64,000 bases of DNA. It comes from Aestuariibaculum suncheonense. Lineage in GTDB: Bacteria > Bacteroidota > Bacteroidia > Flavobacteriales > Flavobacteriaceae. Under the pieces are notes generated by a model. It ran no database searches. It worked only from the letters and a program-made list of their open reading frames with translations, and had not been told where the DNA came from. Position numbers and translations under genes: made by a program. Of this stretch, positions 7,846-16,649 are shown piece after piece; position 1 is the first letter of the stretch, and each line of letters starts with the position of its first letter. Location: assembly GCF_014596935.1 (NCBI RefSeq), contig NZ_JACVXC010000001.1:304683-368682 (forward strand), written 5' to 3'.

Positions 7846-8562
7846 TTAAAGTTTCATCGTGGCTTGCGTCAATACAAAGATGTTATGTCTCGATGTTAAA
7901 TTAAAAGCTTCAAGACGGTACTCTAGTCCTGTTTCCAGTTTCAAATTCTTAGTGAGATGCCAACCAATTTGTGCCGTATAACGCTGGTCTATTTCTGGGC
8001 TTAAAACTTTAGAAAAACTCACTAATCCTTCTAGACAACCTTCAAAGTAGGTGTTTTCTGTATCTGGTTTTTTATCGTTTAATGGTATAGTTGCCGAAAG
8101 GCGATAGCGTTGCCTGAAAATTGTAGCAAAATCAAGAAGACGTTGTTCCGATCTAAAACGGTGACCAAAGTTTATCCCTTTTTTATGGGTTTTATAATTA
8201 TACTGCTCTGTAAAGCGTAATTCATCGCTACCAGTTTCAAATATATCCCGGTTTCTGTAATATAAACCTAAACTTACATCGTGGTCTTTACTTAAATTGA
8301 AGGTTGAAAAATGAAAAATATCAACTTGTTGCTGGTTGTATTGTGCGATTTGGTTGTGAAGCAAAATGAATCTTGAACGTGTTGTAAAACTCATTTTGTA
8401 AAACTCAGATAGGCTATGGTCTATAGATAATATCGTTTCTCCAAAAACAACAGGACTACCCTGGGCTGTGACTTCAAATCCTGTTAAAAGCAGGAATAAG
8501 TAAAAAGGAATACAAAAGCGCACGGTAAAGAAACGACGGTAATATGAGGTATGATGCTTCAC
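7846..8562 (-). CDS. DUF2490 outer-membrane beta-barrel protein
   Basis: The 238-residue protein begins with a basic N-region and a hydrophobic signal segment (FYLFLLLTGFEVTAQG). Alternating strands follow, with the DUF2490 pattern HRFRSEQRL, RQRYRLSATIPLN and a YRLEAFNL strand near the end. It is predicted to sit in the outer membrane as a small barrel. The role is unknown. It is transcribed away from tag in the same direction but 97 bases downstream of it, so linkage is uncertain. Confidence 0.82.
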   Translation of the reverse strand: MKHHTSYYRRFFTVRFCIPFYLFLLLTGFEVTAQGSPVVFGETILSIDHSLSEFYKMSFTTRSRFILLHNQIAQYNQQQVDIFHFSTFNLSKDHDVSLGLYYRNRDIFETGSDELRFTEQYNYKTHKKGINFGHRFRSEQRLLDFATIFRQRYRLSATIPLNDKKPDTENTYFEGCLEGLVSFSKVLSPEIDQRYTAQIGWHLTKNLKLETGLEYRLEAFNLTSRHNIFVLTQATMKL

Positions 8563-8659
8563 AATACGGGGTTGTCTTATTCGTTAACTTTAGCAATAAT
8601 TTAAATCTTCTTTTAGTTTCATAGATTACAAAGATAGAGTAAGATGGAGAATTGATAAA

Positions 8660-9226
8660 CTAAACCTCGTAATATCTGAAGCAGTTTACTTCGTGATCGT
8701 TTACCATACCTGTGGCCTGCATATGTGCGTAAATTACTGTAGAACCTACAAATTTAAAGCCTCGTTTTTTTAAATCTTTACTTAAAGTGTCGCTAAGGGG
8801 TGTTGTAGCCGGTGCTTCTTTGTAATGCTTTAGTTGGTTTTTTACAGGTTTGCCATTTACGAAATCCCAGATATACTTACTGAAACTTCCAAATTCCTGT
8901 TGAATATTCATAAAGGCCTGAGCATTGGTTACGGTCGCTTTAATTTTAAGTTTGTTTCTTATAATACCGGTATCTTCAAGTAAACTATCTATTTTATCCT
9001 GACCGTAGTTGGCTATCTTTTTATAATCAAAATAATCAAACGCTTTTCTAAAGTTTTCCCGCTTACGCAAAATGGTAATCCAACTAAGCCCTGCCTGAAA
9101 AGTTTCTAAAATTAAGAATTCAAAAAGGGTGTCATCATCATAAACTGGAACGGCCCATTCTTCATCATGGTAAGCCTCGTATAAGGGGTCACCAATGCAC
9201 CAACCACATCTGCGTTTTTCGTTCAT
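8660..9226 (-). CDS. tag: DNA-3-methyladenine glycosylase I
   Basis: Tag excises 3-methyladenine from alkylated DNA. The 188 residues match the family end to end: RCGWCIGDPLYEAYHDEEW at the N-terminus, FQAGLSWITILRKRENFR in the helix-hairpin core, and VNDHEVNCFRY at the end. The zinc site typical of Tag is present, with Cys7 and His20 at the N-terminus and a His and Cys in the C-terminal HEVNC. A second alkylation-related protein, an alkyltransferase-like one, lies about 38 kb away at 47018, so the two are not linked. Confidence 0.96.
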   Translation of the reverse strand: MNEKRRCGWCIGDPLYEAYHDEEWAVPVYDDDTLFEFLILETFQAGLSWITILRKRENFRKAFDYFDYKKIANYGQDKIDSLLEDTGIIRNKLKIKATVTNAQAFMNIQQEFGSFSKYIWDFVNGKPVKNQLKHYKEAPATTPLSDTLSKDLKKRGFKFVGSTVIYAHMQATGMVNDHEVNCFRYYEV

Positions 9227-9321
9227 TGTATTTATTGTAAGGATTTATGTAAAAGTATGACAAAAATCATTTTAAATAAAGGGGATAGCTTCTAATTTTG
9301 TCCCACATAATAGCATAAACT

Positions 9322-9939
9322 ATGAAGTCTATAATAAAAACTAGTTTAGATCGCAGTATGTCTTATGAGGCATACAGAGATTTAGTAAAACGCTTAGCCG
9401 AAGAGCATTCGACTACGGGTTTAGAGCAAACCGAAGGTCATAAGGATTTTACTAAGCTGAATGACAGACGTATGAAACGATGGGATAAAACGATAAAAAT
9501 CCCTGAAATTTCCCAAAAGCGTATTTCGAAGTTGAGTCAAGATATCACTTGGTTAGTTATTGCTGAGAGTTGGTGTGGAGATGCAGCACATGTATTACCG
9601 GTACTTAAAAAGATAGCCGATGTTAATTCACATATCACTTATAGGGTTGTGCTCCGAGATGAAAACCCTGAGTTGATGGATGCCTTTTTAACAAAGGGTG
9701 CACGTTCAATTCCTATGGTAATTATTATTGATGATAGTACAGGTGAGGTTTTAAGTACTTATGGTCCAAGGCCGACAGAGGCGACAACATATGTACAACG
9801 GTTTATTGCTAAAAACGGAAAATTAACTCCTGAATTTAAAGAAGATTTACAACATTGGTATAACAGCGATAAAGGACAAAATATAGTGAACGATATTACC
9901 GAAATACTTTGTGGATTAGAATCTAAGGTTTGCCTATAA
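9322..9939 (+). CDS. Thioredoxin-fold protein with a CxxA active site
   Basis: The 205-residue protein has a thioredoxin fold from about residue 70. The active-site loop reads WCGDAAH, so Cys85 is present but the resolving Cys is Ala88. A cis-Pro loop (ARSIPMVIII) follows. Without the second cysteine it cannot act as a normal dithiol oxidoreductase, and may bind a partner or form mixed disulfides. No signal peptide is seen, so it is probably cytoplasmic. A TAATTTTG -7 box lies at 9293-9300. Its 3' end overlaps the opposing TonB-like gene by 17 bases. The family is widespread in Flavobacteria and Firmicutes. Confidence 0.85.
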   Translation: MKSIIKTSLDRSMSYEAYRDLVKRLAEEHSTTGLEQTEGHKDFTKLNDRRMKRWDKTIKIPEISQKRISKLSQDITWLVIAESWCGDAAHVLPVLKKIADVNSHITYRVVLRDENPELMDAFLTKGARSIPMVIIIDDSTGEVLSTYGPRPTEATTYVQRFIAKNGKLTPEFKEDLQHWYNSDKGQNIVNDITEILCGLESKVCL

Positions 9940-10648
9940 AATTAAATGTAATAGTGCCAACTTGTGAAGGTTTTGAGGGGTCTTCGCTAAAAGTGGCTTC
10001 TCGGGCATATTCTAAAGCGTGTTCTTTTAGGCATTGATTGTCTGAAGTTGACGATCCGTTTACTGAAGCATCGGTAACGGTCCCTTGGGCGTTTACTGTT
10101 ATATTCACAACAATTTTTCCACCTTCTTCACACAGATAAATTGGAGTCGGCATAAAGTTGTGCGTTCTGCCTTTAAGAGAGTAACTCATGGTGCTCTTTT
10201 TGTTTACGCCTTCACTTTTTTGTTTCTTTAGAAGTTCGCTTACTTTATTAAAAGCTGAAAGTTCTTCTTCCTTGATAGCTTTGTCTTTTGAAAAATTTTC
10301 GCCTATAGCATTTGTGTTGTCACTATCACCGGTATCTGTACTGGTATTCGTTTTAGGGACATAGTCCTCTGGCGGTGCAATGGTTTTGTAAGCCTGAGCA
10401 AAATGCTTGCTATTGTCGGTTTCGTTAAACGCTTGATTGGTTTCTGCTTTACTACCTTGGAGTTGTTCTAAAGCTTCCAGAACTTTTATTTCCTCTTTGG
10501 TAAGTTCTTCTTCTGGTTCCATTTCATAATAGCTCTCAGCGACCAGTTCATTCTGACGTTTTAAATGTAAATTGAACACAAAAAGGAGCACGGTTCCTGC
10601 AATAAGAAGCGTGATGAGTAGGGCTTTATGTTGATCTGTTAGGCGCAA
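9923..10648 (-). CDS. TonB-like energy transducer
   Basis: The 241-residue protein has a single N-terminal transmembrane segment (about 9-26, ALLITLLIAGTVLLFVFNL). A charged, Glu- and Thr-rich periplasmic spacer follows, then a C-terminal TonB-type domain (VVNITVNAQGTVTDASVNG, closing with GTITFNFIGKP). TonB carries proton-motive energy to outer-membrane receptors. No ExbB or ExbD genes are adjacent, and the spacer lacks the Pro-rich repeat of classic TonB. It may be one of several paralogues typical of Bacteroidetes. It lies 46 bases downstream of the truB start region on the same strand side. Confidence 0.82.
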   Translation of the reverse strand: MRLTDQHKALLITLLIAGTVLLFVFNLHLKRQNELVAESYYEMEPEEELTKEEIKVLEALEQLQGSKAETNQAFNETDNSKHFAQAYKTIAPPEDYVPKTNTSTDTGDSDNTNAIGENFSKDKAIKEEELSAFNKVSELLKKQKSEGVNKKSTMSYSLKGRTHNFMPTPIYLCEEGGKIVVNITVNAQGTVTDASVNGSSTSDNQCLKEHALEYAREATFSEDPSKPSQVGTITFNFIGKP

Positions 10649-10694
10649 ATCGGGGTCTATTTTTGTTAGAATACTTTACGAAATATACGTAAAA

Positions 10695-11405
10695 TTACTC
10701 TATTTGGTTGTTTAGTGAACTAATGAAGTCTTCAATAGTTATACCGTCAGCCACTTCAAAATCACCAATTTTAGTACGGCGTAACGCCGATAAATGGCCT
10801 CCCGAATTCAGAGCTTTACCAAAATCGTTGGCTAAAGAACGAATATAAGTGCCTTTGCTGCAAACCACTCTAAAATCAACATTCAGACCATTAATATTGG
10901 TGATTTCAAATTCAGCAATATTGATGTTTCGGGGTTTAATTTCAACGTCTTCACCCGCTCTTGCAAATTCATATAAACGTTTACCGTCTTTCTTTAAAGC
11001 AGAAAAAACAGGAGGATATTGTTCAATGTCACCAATAAACTGTTTGGTGGTTTCTTTAATTAATTCTTCTGTAATATGATCGGTTGGAAAGGTCTCGTTG
11101 ATTTCAGTTTCTAAATCGTAAGAGGGCGTTGTGCTTCCTAAAACAATAGTTCCGGTGTACTCTTTAATTTGCGCCTGAAACGAATCGATTTCTTTAGTCA
11201 TTTTACCAGTACAAATGACCAATAATCCACTGGCTAAAGGATCTAAAGTTCCGGCGTGACCAACCTTTATTTTCTTCAATTTAAAGGCTTGTTTTATTTC
11301 CCAACGGAGTTTATTAACTACTTGAAACGAGGTCCAATTTAAAGGTTTGTCGATGAGTAACACTTTGCCAGCCTGAAATTCTTCCTGTAAACTCATATTA
11401 GCCAT
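10695..11405 (-). CDS. truB: tRNA pseudouridine(55) synthase TruB
   Basis: TruB makes pseudouridine 55 in the T-loop of tRNAs. The 236 residues include the catalytic motif GHAGTLDPLASGLL, with the nucleophilic Asp, as well as YPPVFSALKKDGKRLYEFAR and CSKGTYIRSLANDFG. The C-terminal PUA domain found in some TruBs is absent or minimal, as is usual in this phylum. Its first eight bases overlap the end of uppP on the same strand, so the two genes form a translationally linked pair. Confidence 0.97.
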   Translation of the reverse strand: MANMSLQEEFQAGKVLLIDKPLNWTSFQVVNKLRWEIKQAFKLKKIKVGHAGTLDPLASGLLVICTGKMTKEIDSFQAQIKEYTGTIVLGSTTPSYDLETEINETFPTDHITEELIKETTKQFIGDIEQYPPVFSALKKDGKRLYEFARAGEDVEIKPRNINIAEFEITNINGLNVDFRVVCSKGTYIRSLANDFGKALNSGGHLSALRRTKIGDFEVADGITIEDFISSLNNQIE

Positions 11406-12195
11406 TTAAAATTGAAAATAGAATAGCAATAATACCAACAATGGCACAGTACACTGCAAAGTAAGTCAGTTTGCTCTTTTTAACCAAGGCAATCATCCAT
11501 GTACAAGCAAATAAACCCGCCACAAATGCAGCTACAAACCCGATAGAAAGTGACGTGAAATTATTACTATCATAGGTTAAGTCGCCGCTTAAAATATCTT
11601 TGGCAATCTTTCCGAAAATTAAAGGTACGACCATTAAAAATGAAAAGCGAGCCGCTTTGGTTTTGTCGTTTCCAAGTAATACCGAAGTTGATATGGTTGC
11701 ACCTGAACGTGAAATGCCCGGAAGCATCGCGATAGCCTGAGATATACCAATAATAAGTGCATTGGTAAACGATACTTTTTTGTTAGTGTCTTTGGCTTTA
11801 TCGGCAAAAAATAAAAGGAGTGCTGTTATAATTAACATGCTACCAACCAATAAAATATTGCCACCAAAAAGGGCTTCCAGTTGCTCTTCGAAAAACAAAC
11901 CGACAATCACCGCTGGAATCATAGAAATAACAATTTTAGCTACAAATTGTAAGTCATCATTCCATTTAAATTGTAATGCGCCTTTAATCAGGCTTAAAAT
12001 ATCTTTTCTAAATACCACGATGGTACTTAAAGCGGTTGCAAAGTGCAAAACAACGGTGAAAAGCAGACTTTCTTCAGGGACAGATTTATCGCCTAAAATG
12101 GCTTTCCCTATTTCTAAATGTCCACTTGACGATACTGGCAAAAATTCGGTAAGCCCTTGAATAATACCAAGAATGATAGCGTTTATTATATCCAT
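11398..12195 (-). CDS. uppP: Undecaprenyl-diphosphate phosphatase UppP (BacA type)
   Basis: This integral membrane enzyme recycles undecaprenyl diphosphate for peptidoglycan and other envelope polymers, and gives bacitracin tolerance. The 265 residues carry both BacA signatures, GLTEFLPVSSSGHL near the N-terminus and LPGISRSGATIS in the middle, with about eight hydrophobic segments. A -7 box ends only four bases before its start codon, implying a leaderless or nearly leaderless message. It precedes truB with overlap. The usual upstream partners, DUF3098 and ftsX, are separated from it by an opposed glycerate kinase gene. Confidence 0.97.
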   Translation of the reverse strand: MDIINAIILGIIQGLTEFLPVSSSGHLEIGKAILGDKSVPEESLLFTVVLHFATALSTIVVFRKDILSLIKGALQFKWNDDLQFVAKIVISMIPAVIVGLFFEEQLEALFGGNILLVGSMLIITALLLFFADKAKDTNKKVSFTNALIIGISQAIAMLPGISRSGATISTSVLLGNDKTKAARFSFLMVVPLIFGKIAKDILSGDLTYDSNNFTSLSIGFVAAFVAGLFACTWMIALVKKSKLTYFAVYCAIVGIIAILFSILNG

Positions 12196-12199
12196 GGGG

Positions 12200-12207
12200 C
12201 AAAAATA
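12200..12207 (-). promoter_or_regulatory. -7 promoter box immediately before uppP
   Basis: Read on the minus strand, TATTTTTG is followed by four bases and then the uppP ATG. A TTG lies 25 bases upstream, slightly beyond normal spacing. If used, transcription would begin at or next to the start codon. Confidence 0.5.
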
Positions 12208-12312
12208 TTAAAATAGCGCTATAATTAGTCGCCAATCATCAAAACTTTAAAGGAATAATTAGTAATTTGTTCGATAATCGAAATTTAAATATTTTCATGT
12301 TTTCCTTTTTCT

Positions 12313-13440
12313 ATGAAAATCATCATCGCCCCCGATAAATTTAAAAATTCTCTAACCGCATTAGATTTTTGCGATGCGGTTGTGGCTGGTATTTATAAGG
12401 TGATGCCCAATGCTGAGATTGTTGCTTTACCCTTAGCTGATGGGGGTGATGGGACTATTGATATTGTTAATCATTACCTTGGAGGGGAAACAGTAAAGGT
12501 TATGGTACATAACCCGTTTTTTAAATTGATTGAGGCTTCGTATTTGTATGCTGAACATTCTAAAACGGCATTCATTGAAATGGCGGAAGCATCAGGTTAT
12601 AAACTACTGAAACCTGAAGAATTGGATTGTAAACAAGCCACGACCTACGGCACGGGAGAATTGATTGCAGATGCAATTAAAAAAGGCGCTAAAACGATTA
12701 TTTTAGGTATTGGTGGCAGTGCAACCAACGATTGCGGTATTGGTATGGCTAAGGCTTTAGGGTATAGGTTTTTAGATGATTTTGATGAAGGGGTGAAACC
12801 TGTGGGTGCTAATTTAAGTCGTATAAAATCTATAGACTATTCTCGCGTGAATCCAAAACTCAAAGATATTACATTTAAAATTGCTTGTGATGTGTCGAAT
12901 CCCCTATATGGAAAACATGGTGCTGCTAGAGTCTATGCGAAACAAAAAGGCGCTTCGGAGGACGATATTGACATGCTCGATCAAGGACTTAAAGATTTTG
13001 CAAAGAGGATTGAAGATACGTTTCATATTAATCCGCAAGAAGTTAAAGGTGCTGGAGCTGCTGGCGGTATGGGTATTGCTTCCAAAATTTTCTTAAATGG
13101 CGATTTAAAACCGGGAGTAGAATTAATAAAAGAACTTGCCGATTTCAATAATAAACTTCAGGGAGCCGATTGGATCATTACCGGTGAAGGTTGTTTAGAC
13201 AAACAAACCTTATCAGGAAAAACGATTCAGGGTGTGTTGTCTTCAGCGAAAGCGAAACAAACACACGTAGCTGCTTTTTGTGGCGATATTCAATTGCCGG
13301 AGCAGGATATAAAAGACCTAGGAATAATCTATTCCGATAAGGTGTTAAACTATAGTAAAACGACTGAAGATGCCATGAAAAACGCCAAAAGATATGTGAG
13401 TGGAATGGCTGAAACGTTTGCTAAAACGCTTCTCGAATAA
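12313..13440 (+). CDS. Glycerate kinase
   Basis: The 375-residue protein matches the GlxK/GarK glycerate 2-kinase family: MKIIIAPDKFKNSLTALD at the N-terminus, LPLADGGDGTIDI, the GIGGSATNDCGIGMAKALG glycine-rich loop, and WIITGEGCLDKQTLSGK. It phosphorylates glycerate with ATP to 2-phosphoglycerate, feeding lower glycolysis. The gene sits on the opposite strand between uppP and DUF3098, and its stop codon directly abuts the DUF3098 stop codon. This position looks like an insertion into an otherwise one-directional envelope gene group. Confidence 0.95.
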   Translation: MKIIIAPDKFKNSLTALDFCDAVVAGIYKVMPNAEIVALPLADGGDGTIDIVNHYLGGETVKVMVHNPFFKLIEASYLYAEHSKTAFIEMAEASGYKLLKPEELDCKQATTYGTGELIADAIKKGAKTIILGIGGSATNDCGIGMAKALGYRFLDDFDEGVKPVGANLSRIKSIDYSRVNPKLKDITFKIACDVSNPLYGKHGAARVYAKQKGASEDDIDMLDQGLKDFAKRIEDTFHINPQEVKGAGAAGGMGIASKIFLNGDLKPGVELIKELADFNNKLQGADWIITGEGCLDKQTLSGKTIQGVLSSAKAKQTHVAAFCGDIQLPEQDIKDLGIIYSDKVLNYSKTTEDAMKNAKRYVSGMAETFAKTLLE

Positions 13441-13692
13441 TTACTTTTCCGGGTTTAATAAAATCGCATACATTTCGATACCAAAACCTAAAAGCACTAG
13501 CATAGGCGCCAAACGAATACGACGGAAACTAAAAATGTCTGGGTTAAAAACATTAGGGTCGTCGCTACCGCCGCCAGACATTAAAATAAAGCCCAAAGCG
13601 ATACAAGCCAAACCAATAAACATGAATTTGTAGTTCTTCTTTCCGAAAATAAACTGGCTTTTATTAGCGTCTTTTTGTTTTTGTTCTCCCAT
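13441..13692 (-). CDS. DUF3098 small membrane protein
   Basis: The 83-residue protein has two hydrophobic segments, FMFIGLACIALGFILMSGG and a C-terminal RLAPMLVLLGFGIEMYAILL, joined by a loop with GGGSDDPNVFNPDIFSFRR. This is the DUF3098 pattern. In Bacteroidetes the gene usually lies directly after ftsX, as here, which suggests a role in cell division or envelope work. No biochemical function is known to me. Confidence 0.9.
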   Translation of the reverse strand: MGEQKQKDANKSQFIFGKKNYKFMFIGLACIALGFILMSGGGSDDPNVFNPDIFSFRRIRLAPMLVLLGFGIEMYAILLNPEK

Positions 13693-13764
13693 AATGTGTT
13701 TAAAAGTCTAACGCAAATTAACGTATTTATTTAAAATGTAAACGTTAACAGGGTTATAAATTAT

Positions 13765-14643
13765 CTAATAATATAATTCGTCGGTTTTTAAATTTAAGAA
13801 ACGTTGTGTGGCAAAATGGGTGCTTATCCAGGTAATCATGATGCCTAAACCAAATACGAAAGCGAACAATAACACGACTAAAATTGGTGGGTTAAGTAAG
13901 CCCAATTCCGGGAAGGTTTTATTTACGTAATACAACACAATGCCCATGCCTATTAAAGCCAAAACGGCGCCGATAACGCCCAAACGGACACTTTTCCAAA
14001 CAAACGGTCGACGAATAAATTGTTTGGTCGCACCCACCATTTGCATGGTTTTAATGGTGAATCGTTTTGAGTAAACCGATAATCGAATGGAGCTGTTAAT
14101 TAACAGCACGGCAATTAAGGTGAAAATACTACTTAATACCAGTACCCAGAAACTGATTTTCTTAACGTTTTCGTTCATTAAATTTACTAAGTCGTTATCG
14201 TAAGTTACTTCGTCTACAAAGTTTTTCGATAAAGCTTCCTCTGAAATTTTTTCTAGATGTTCCGAAGTGACGTAATCGGCTTTCAAATGTACGTCGATGG
14301 AATTTTGTAACGGATTGTATCCCACAAAATCCATAAAGTCTTCGCCGTTTTCAGCTTTCATGAATTCTGCTGCCTGTTCTTTCGAAACGTATTCGGTAGA
14401 CTTTACGTAATCAGCCATAGCCAGACCTTTTTCCAGCTGTTTGGTCTCAACATCTTTAGCTGAATCTTTCAAGTAAATGGTTACAACCACTTGTTCTTTA
14501 AAGTGATCGGAAACCTTTTTCGCATTAAGTACCAGTAAACCTAGTAATCCTAATAAAAACAAAACCAAAGCAATACTTAAAACCACTGAAAAGTACGATG
14601 ATATAAGTCGGCGTTTTTGGTGTTTCTCGAAAGATGAACTCAT
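13765..14643 (-). CDS. ftsX: Cell-division protein FtsX
   Basis: FtsX is the permease-like partner of the ATPase FtsE and activates peptidoglycan hydrolases at the division site. The 292 residues show a first membrane helix at about 17-38, an extracellular loop, and three more helices in the C-terminal half, with the conserved SIRLSVYSKRFTIKTMQMVGAT segment before helix three. ftsE is not adjacent, which is common in this phylum. A DUF3098 gene follows 72 bases downstream on the same strand. Confidence 0.95.
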   Translation of the reverse strand: MSSSFEKHQKRRLISSYFSVVLSIALVLFLLGLLGLLVLNAKKVSDHFKEQVVVTIYLKDSAKDVETKQLEKGLAMADYVKSTEYVSKEQAAEFMKAENGEDFMDFVGYNPLQNSIDVHLKADYVTSEHLEKISEEALSKNFVDEVTYDNDLVNLMNENVKKISFWVLVLSSIFTLIAVLLINSSIRLSVYSKRFTIKTMQMVGATKQFIRRPFVWKSVRLGVIGAVLALIGMGIVLYYVNKTFPELGLLNPPILVVLLFAFVFGLGIMITWISTHFATQRFLNLKTDELYY

Positions 14644-14885
14644 AAAAATGTGGGATTAACGATGTAAAAATACTAAAAGAAAAACTAAAAGTATAATTTA
14701 ATTATTTGAAAGTAATTCTTTGTTCATAGTATAACTTTTAGAAAGGGAAATTGTTGTTCATGGCGTCGATTTTAGCTATTTAAAAGGGGTGTTTTGTAAT
14801 CTTTAATGCAGCAGTATGCTGCCGTTTTTAGCATTTGTTGGCATGGTTGTTGAAAACCTCAAACTCAAATCGAAAAATAAACATT

Positions 14886-15491
14886 ATGAAAAAGAACATT
14901 TTAATTTTATCCCTAATTGCTTTTGCAGCATTCTTTAATCAAGCCCACGCACAGCGTTATAATCAAAGGTATAATAGCAATGATAATTATGTATTTGGCT
15001 TAAAAGCCGGGTTAAATGTGTCGTCTTTTCAAGGTGGAAATGATGGAATAAGTCGTAATAGTTTATTAGGATACCATATAGGTTTAACTGCTGAAAATAG
15101 AATAAATAGAAACTTTGCGATTCAACCGGAATTTCTTTTTTCTCGTGTTGGGGGCGAAGAAATGTATTCCGATGGTCTGCAAGCAAGATATTTCTTGGAT
15201 TATATTTCGGTACCTGTGATGGCTAAGTTTTATTTAGGAAATCAACTGAGTTTAGATTTTGGTCCGCAACTAGGGTTTTTGGTGAAGGATAGAGCAAACT
15301 ATAGTGATGATTATTTCGACTACGATGCTGGTGCCAATACTTTTGATTTGGGTTTTAATTTTGGCCTAAGTTTAGATTTGGATCGTTACTGGTTTGCTCA
15401 GGCGCGATATAATATTGGGGTTACCAATGTTTTTAATAATCCAGATGCACAGAACAGTATATTTCAGTTTTCTGTTGGACGCCGATTTTAA
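14886..15491 (+). CDS. Outer-membrane beta-barrel (PorT-like) protein
   Basis: The chosen ATG gives a clean signal peptide (MKKNILILSLIAFAAFFNQAHA, cleaved before Gln). An in-frame ATG 17 codons upstream is less likely. The mature part has alternating strands with LKAGLNVSSFQGG, a GYHIGLTAENRINRNFAIQPE segment and a final FSVGRRF, as in the PorT/OmpX-like barrel family common in Flavobacteria. It probably lies in the outer membrane. Ligand and role are unknown. The 240 bases upstream, back to ftsX, show no recognisable element. Confidence 0.85.
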   Translation: MKKNILILSLIAFAAFFNQAHAQRYNQRYNSNDNYVFGLKAGLNVSSFQGGNDGISRNSLLGYHIGLTAENRINRNFAIQPEFLFSRVGGEEMYSDGLQARYFLDYISVPVMAKFYLGNQLSLDFGPQLGFLVKDRANYSDDYFDYDAGANTFDLGFNFGLSLDLDRYWFAQARYNIGVTNVFNNPDAQNSIFQFSVGRRF

Positions 15492-15518
15492 TTTTGAAAA
15501 TGATATAAAGAAAATATA

Positions 15519-15549
15519 ATAAGGTCTAAGTTTTTTAGATCTTATTTTT
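15519..15549. terminator. Bidirectional hairpin between barrel and EamA genes
   Basis: ATAAGGTCTAA and TTAGATCTTAT form a stem with one wobble pair, followed by T runs on both strands. It overlaps the last codons of the EamA gene. Confidence 0.6.
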
Positions 15550-16449
15550 TTGTGGTTTACTCACCAGATATACGCCGATTGCTACCAAGCCACAACTTAA
15601 TATTTTAATCAGATTAATGTCCTGAGCATATTGGTTTTGCATAAATACATAAGCCATAATGCTTACCATAATAAAACTAATTGCTGGCTGTAAATAAATA
15701 TAACTGCTGGTTATTGATGGGGCCAGGTGATTTAACGCGTAAATATTAAACAAATAGGCAAAGAAGGTTGTAAATAAAACCACATAACCAATCGTTAGGT
15801 AAGTTTCTGTTGTAAAAGCCGAAAAATTGGTGTTTAAAAAGGGGTGTATACCCAAAGGAAATACGTACATAAACCCAAATAAAAAGATCCAGCTTATTAC
15901 TGTTATCGCATTGTATTTATGCATGAGGGTTTTTGCTAAAATCAAATAGAAGCCATAACTCAAGGCGTTGAGTAATACAAATAAGTTGCCTAAAACCGAG
16001 CTAGTACCTGAAACTTTATTTCCGTATAGAATTAATAGTACAGCACCTGTACCTCCGAGAATTATACCTAATATTTTGTTTTTTGTAATGTGTTCTTTTA
16101 AAATAAAATAACTAAAAATTAAAACTATAACAGGAGTGATGGTCATAATTATCGAGGCATCGATAGGTGAGGTTAAATTAATACCATGAAAAAAGAACAA
16201 TTGATTGGCAGCCCCACCAAAAAGACCGCAAAGGGCTAATTTAATTATGTCTCTTTTTTCAACTTTTTCTTTTACAAATAGTAATTTAATCCCCCAGAAT
16301 AAAAGTACACAGCATGCTAGTCTGATAAAAACAAAAGCTGTCGGGCCAATCTTATTTGGCATGACGCCTTTGGCAATAATATAATTGGCTCCGTATATAA
16401 TATTGGCTGTTAATAAAGCTAAGTGCGCTTTGGTAGTATCTTTTGTCAA
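15535..16449 (-). CDS. EamA/DMT-family transporter
   Basis: The 304-residue protein has about ten hydrophobic helices arranged as two EamA repeats. The first opens LALLTANIIYGANYIIAKGVMP and the second includes NALSYGFYLILAKTLM. Family members export metabolites or amino acids across the inner membrane. Substrate cannot be inferred from sequence or neighbours. It is transcribed divergently from leuS with a 200-base gap. Confidence 0.92.
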   Translation of the reverse strand: MTKDTTKAHLALLTANIIYGANYIIAKGVMPNKIGPTAFVFIRLACCVLLFWGIKLLFVKEKVEKRDIIKLALCGLFGGAANQLFFFHGINLTSPIDASIIMTITPVIVLIFSYFILKEHITKNKILGIILGGTGAVLLILYGNKVSGTSSVLGNLFVLLNALSYGFYLILAKTLMHKYNAITVISWIFLFGFMYVFPLGIHPFLNTNFSAFTTETYLTIGYVVLFTTFFAYLFNIYALNHLAPSITSSYIYLQPAISFIMVSIMAYVFMQNQYAQDINLIKILSCGLVAIGVYLVSKPQKNKI

Positions 16450-16579
16450 GGTAAGGCTGTTTAAGTCGCGAAATTACAAATTGTCTTTAAAACGGACGCT
16501 TAAAGGATTGTTATAATAAAGACATAGAATTCAATTTTATTAATTGTCTATAAAGGCTTTCTGTTTTGTGAAGAAACCG

Positions 16580-16587
16580 TAAATTTG
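16580..16587 (+). promoter_or_regulatory. -7 promoter box for leuS
   Basis: TAAATTTG fits TAnnTTTG about 60 bases before the leuS ATG. There is no clear -33 box at normal spacing. Confidence 0.45.
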
Positions 16588-16649
16588 CGCTTTTAAAAAG
16601 CAGAATTACAATAGGATGAATGCCTGTTGAAAGAATAATATATAAGTAG

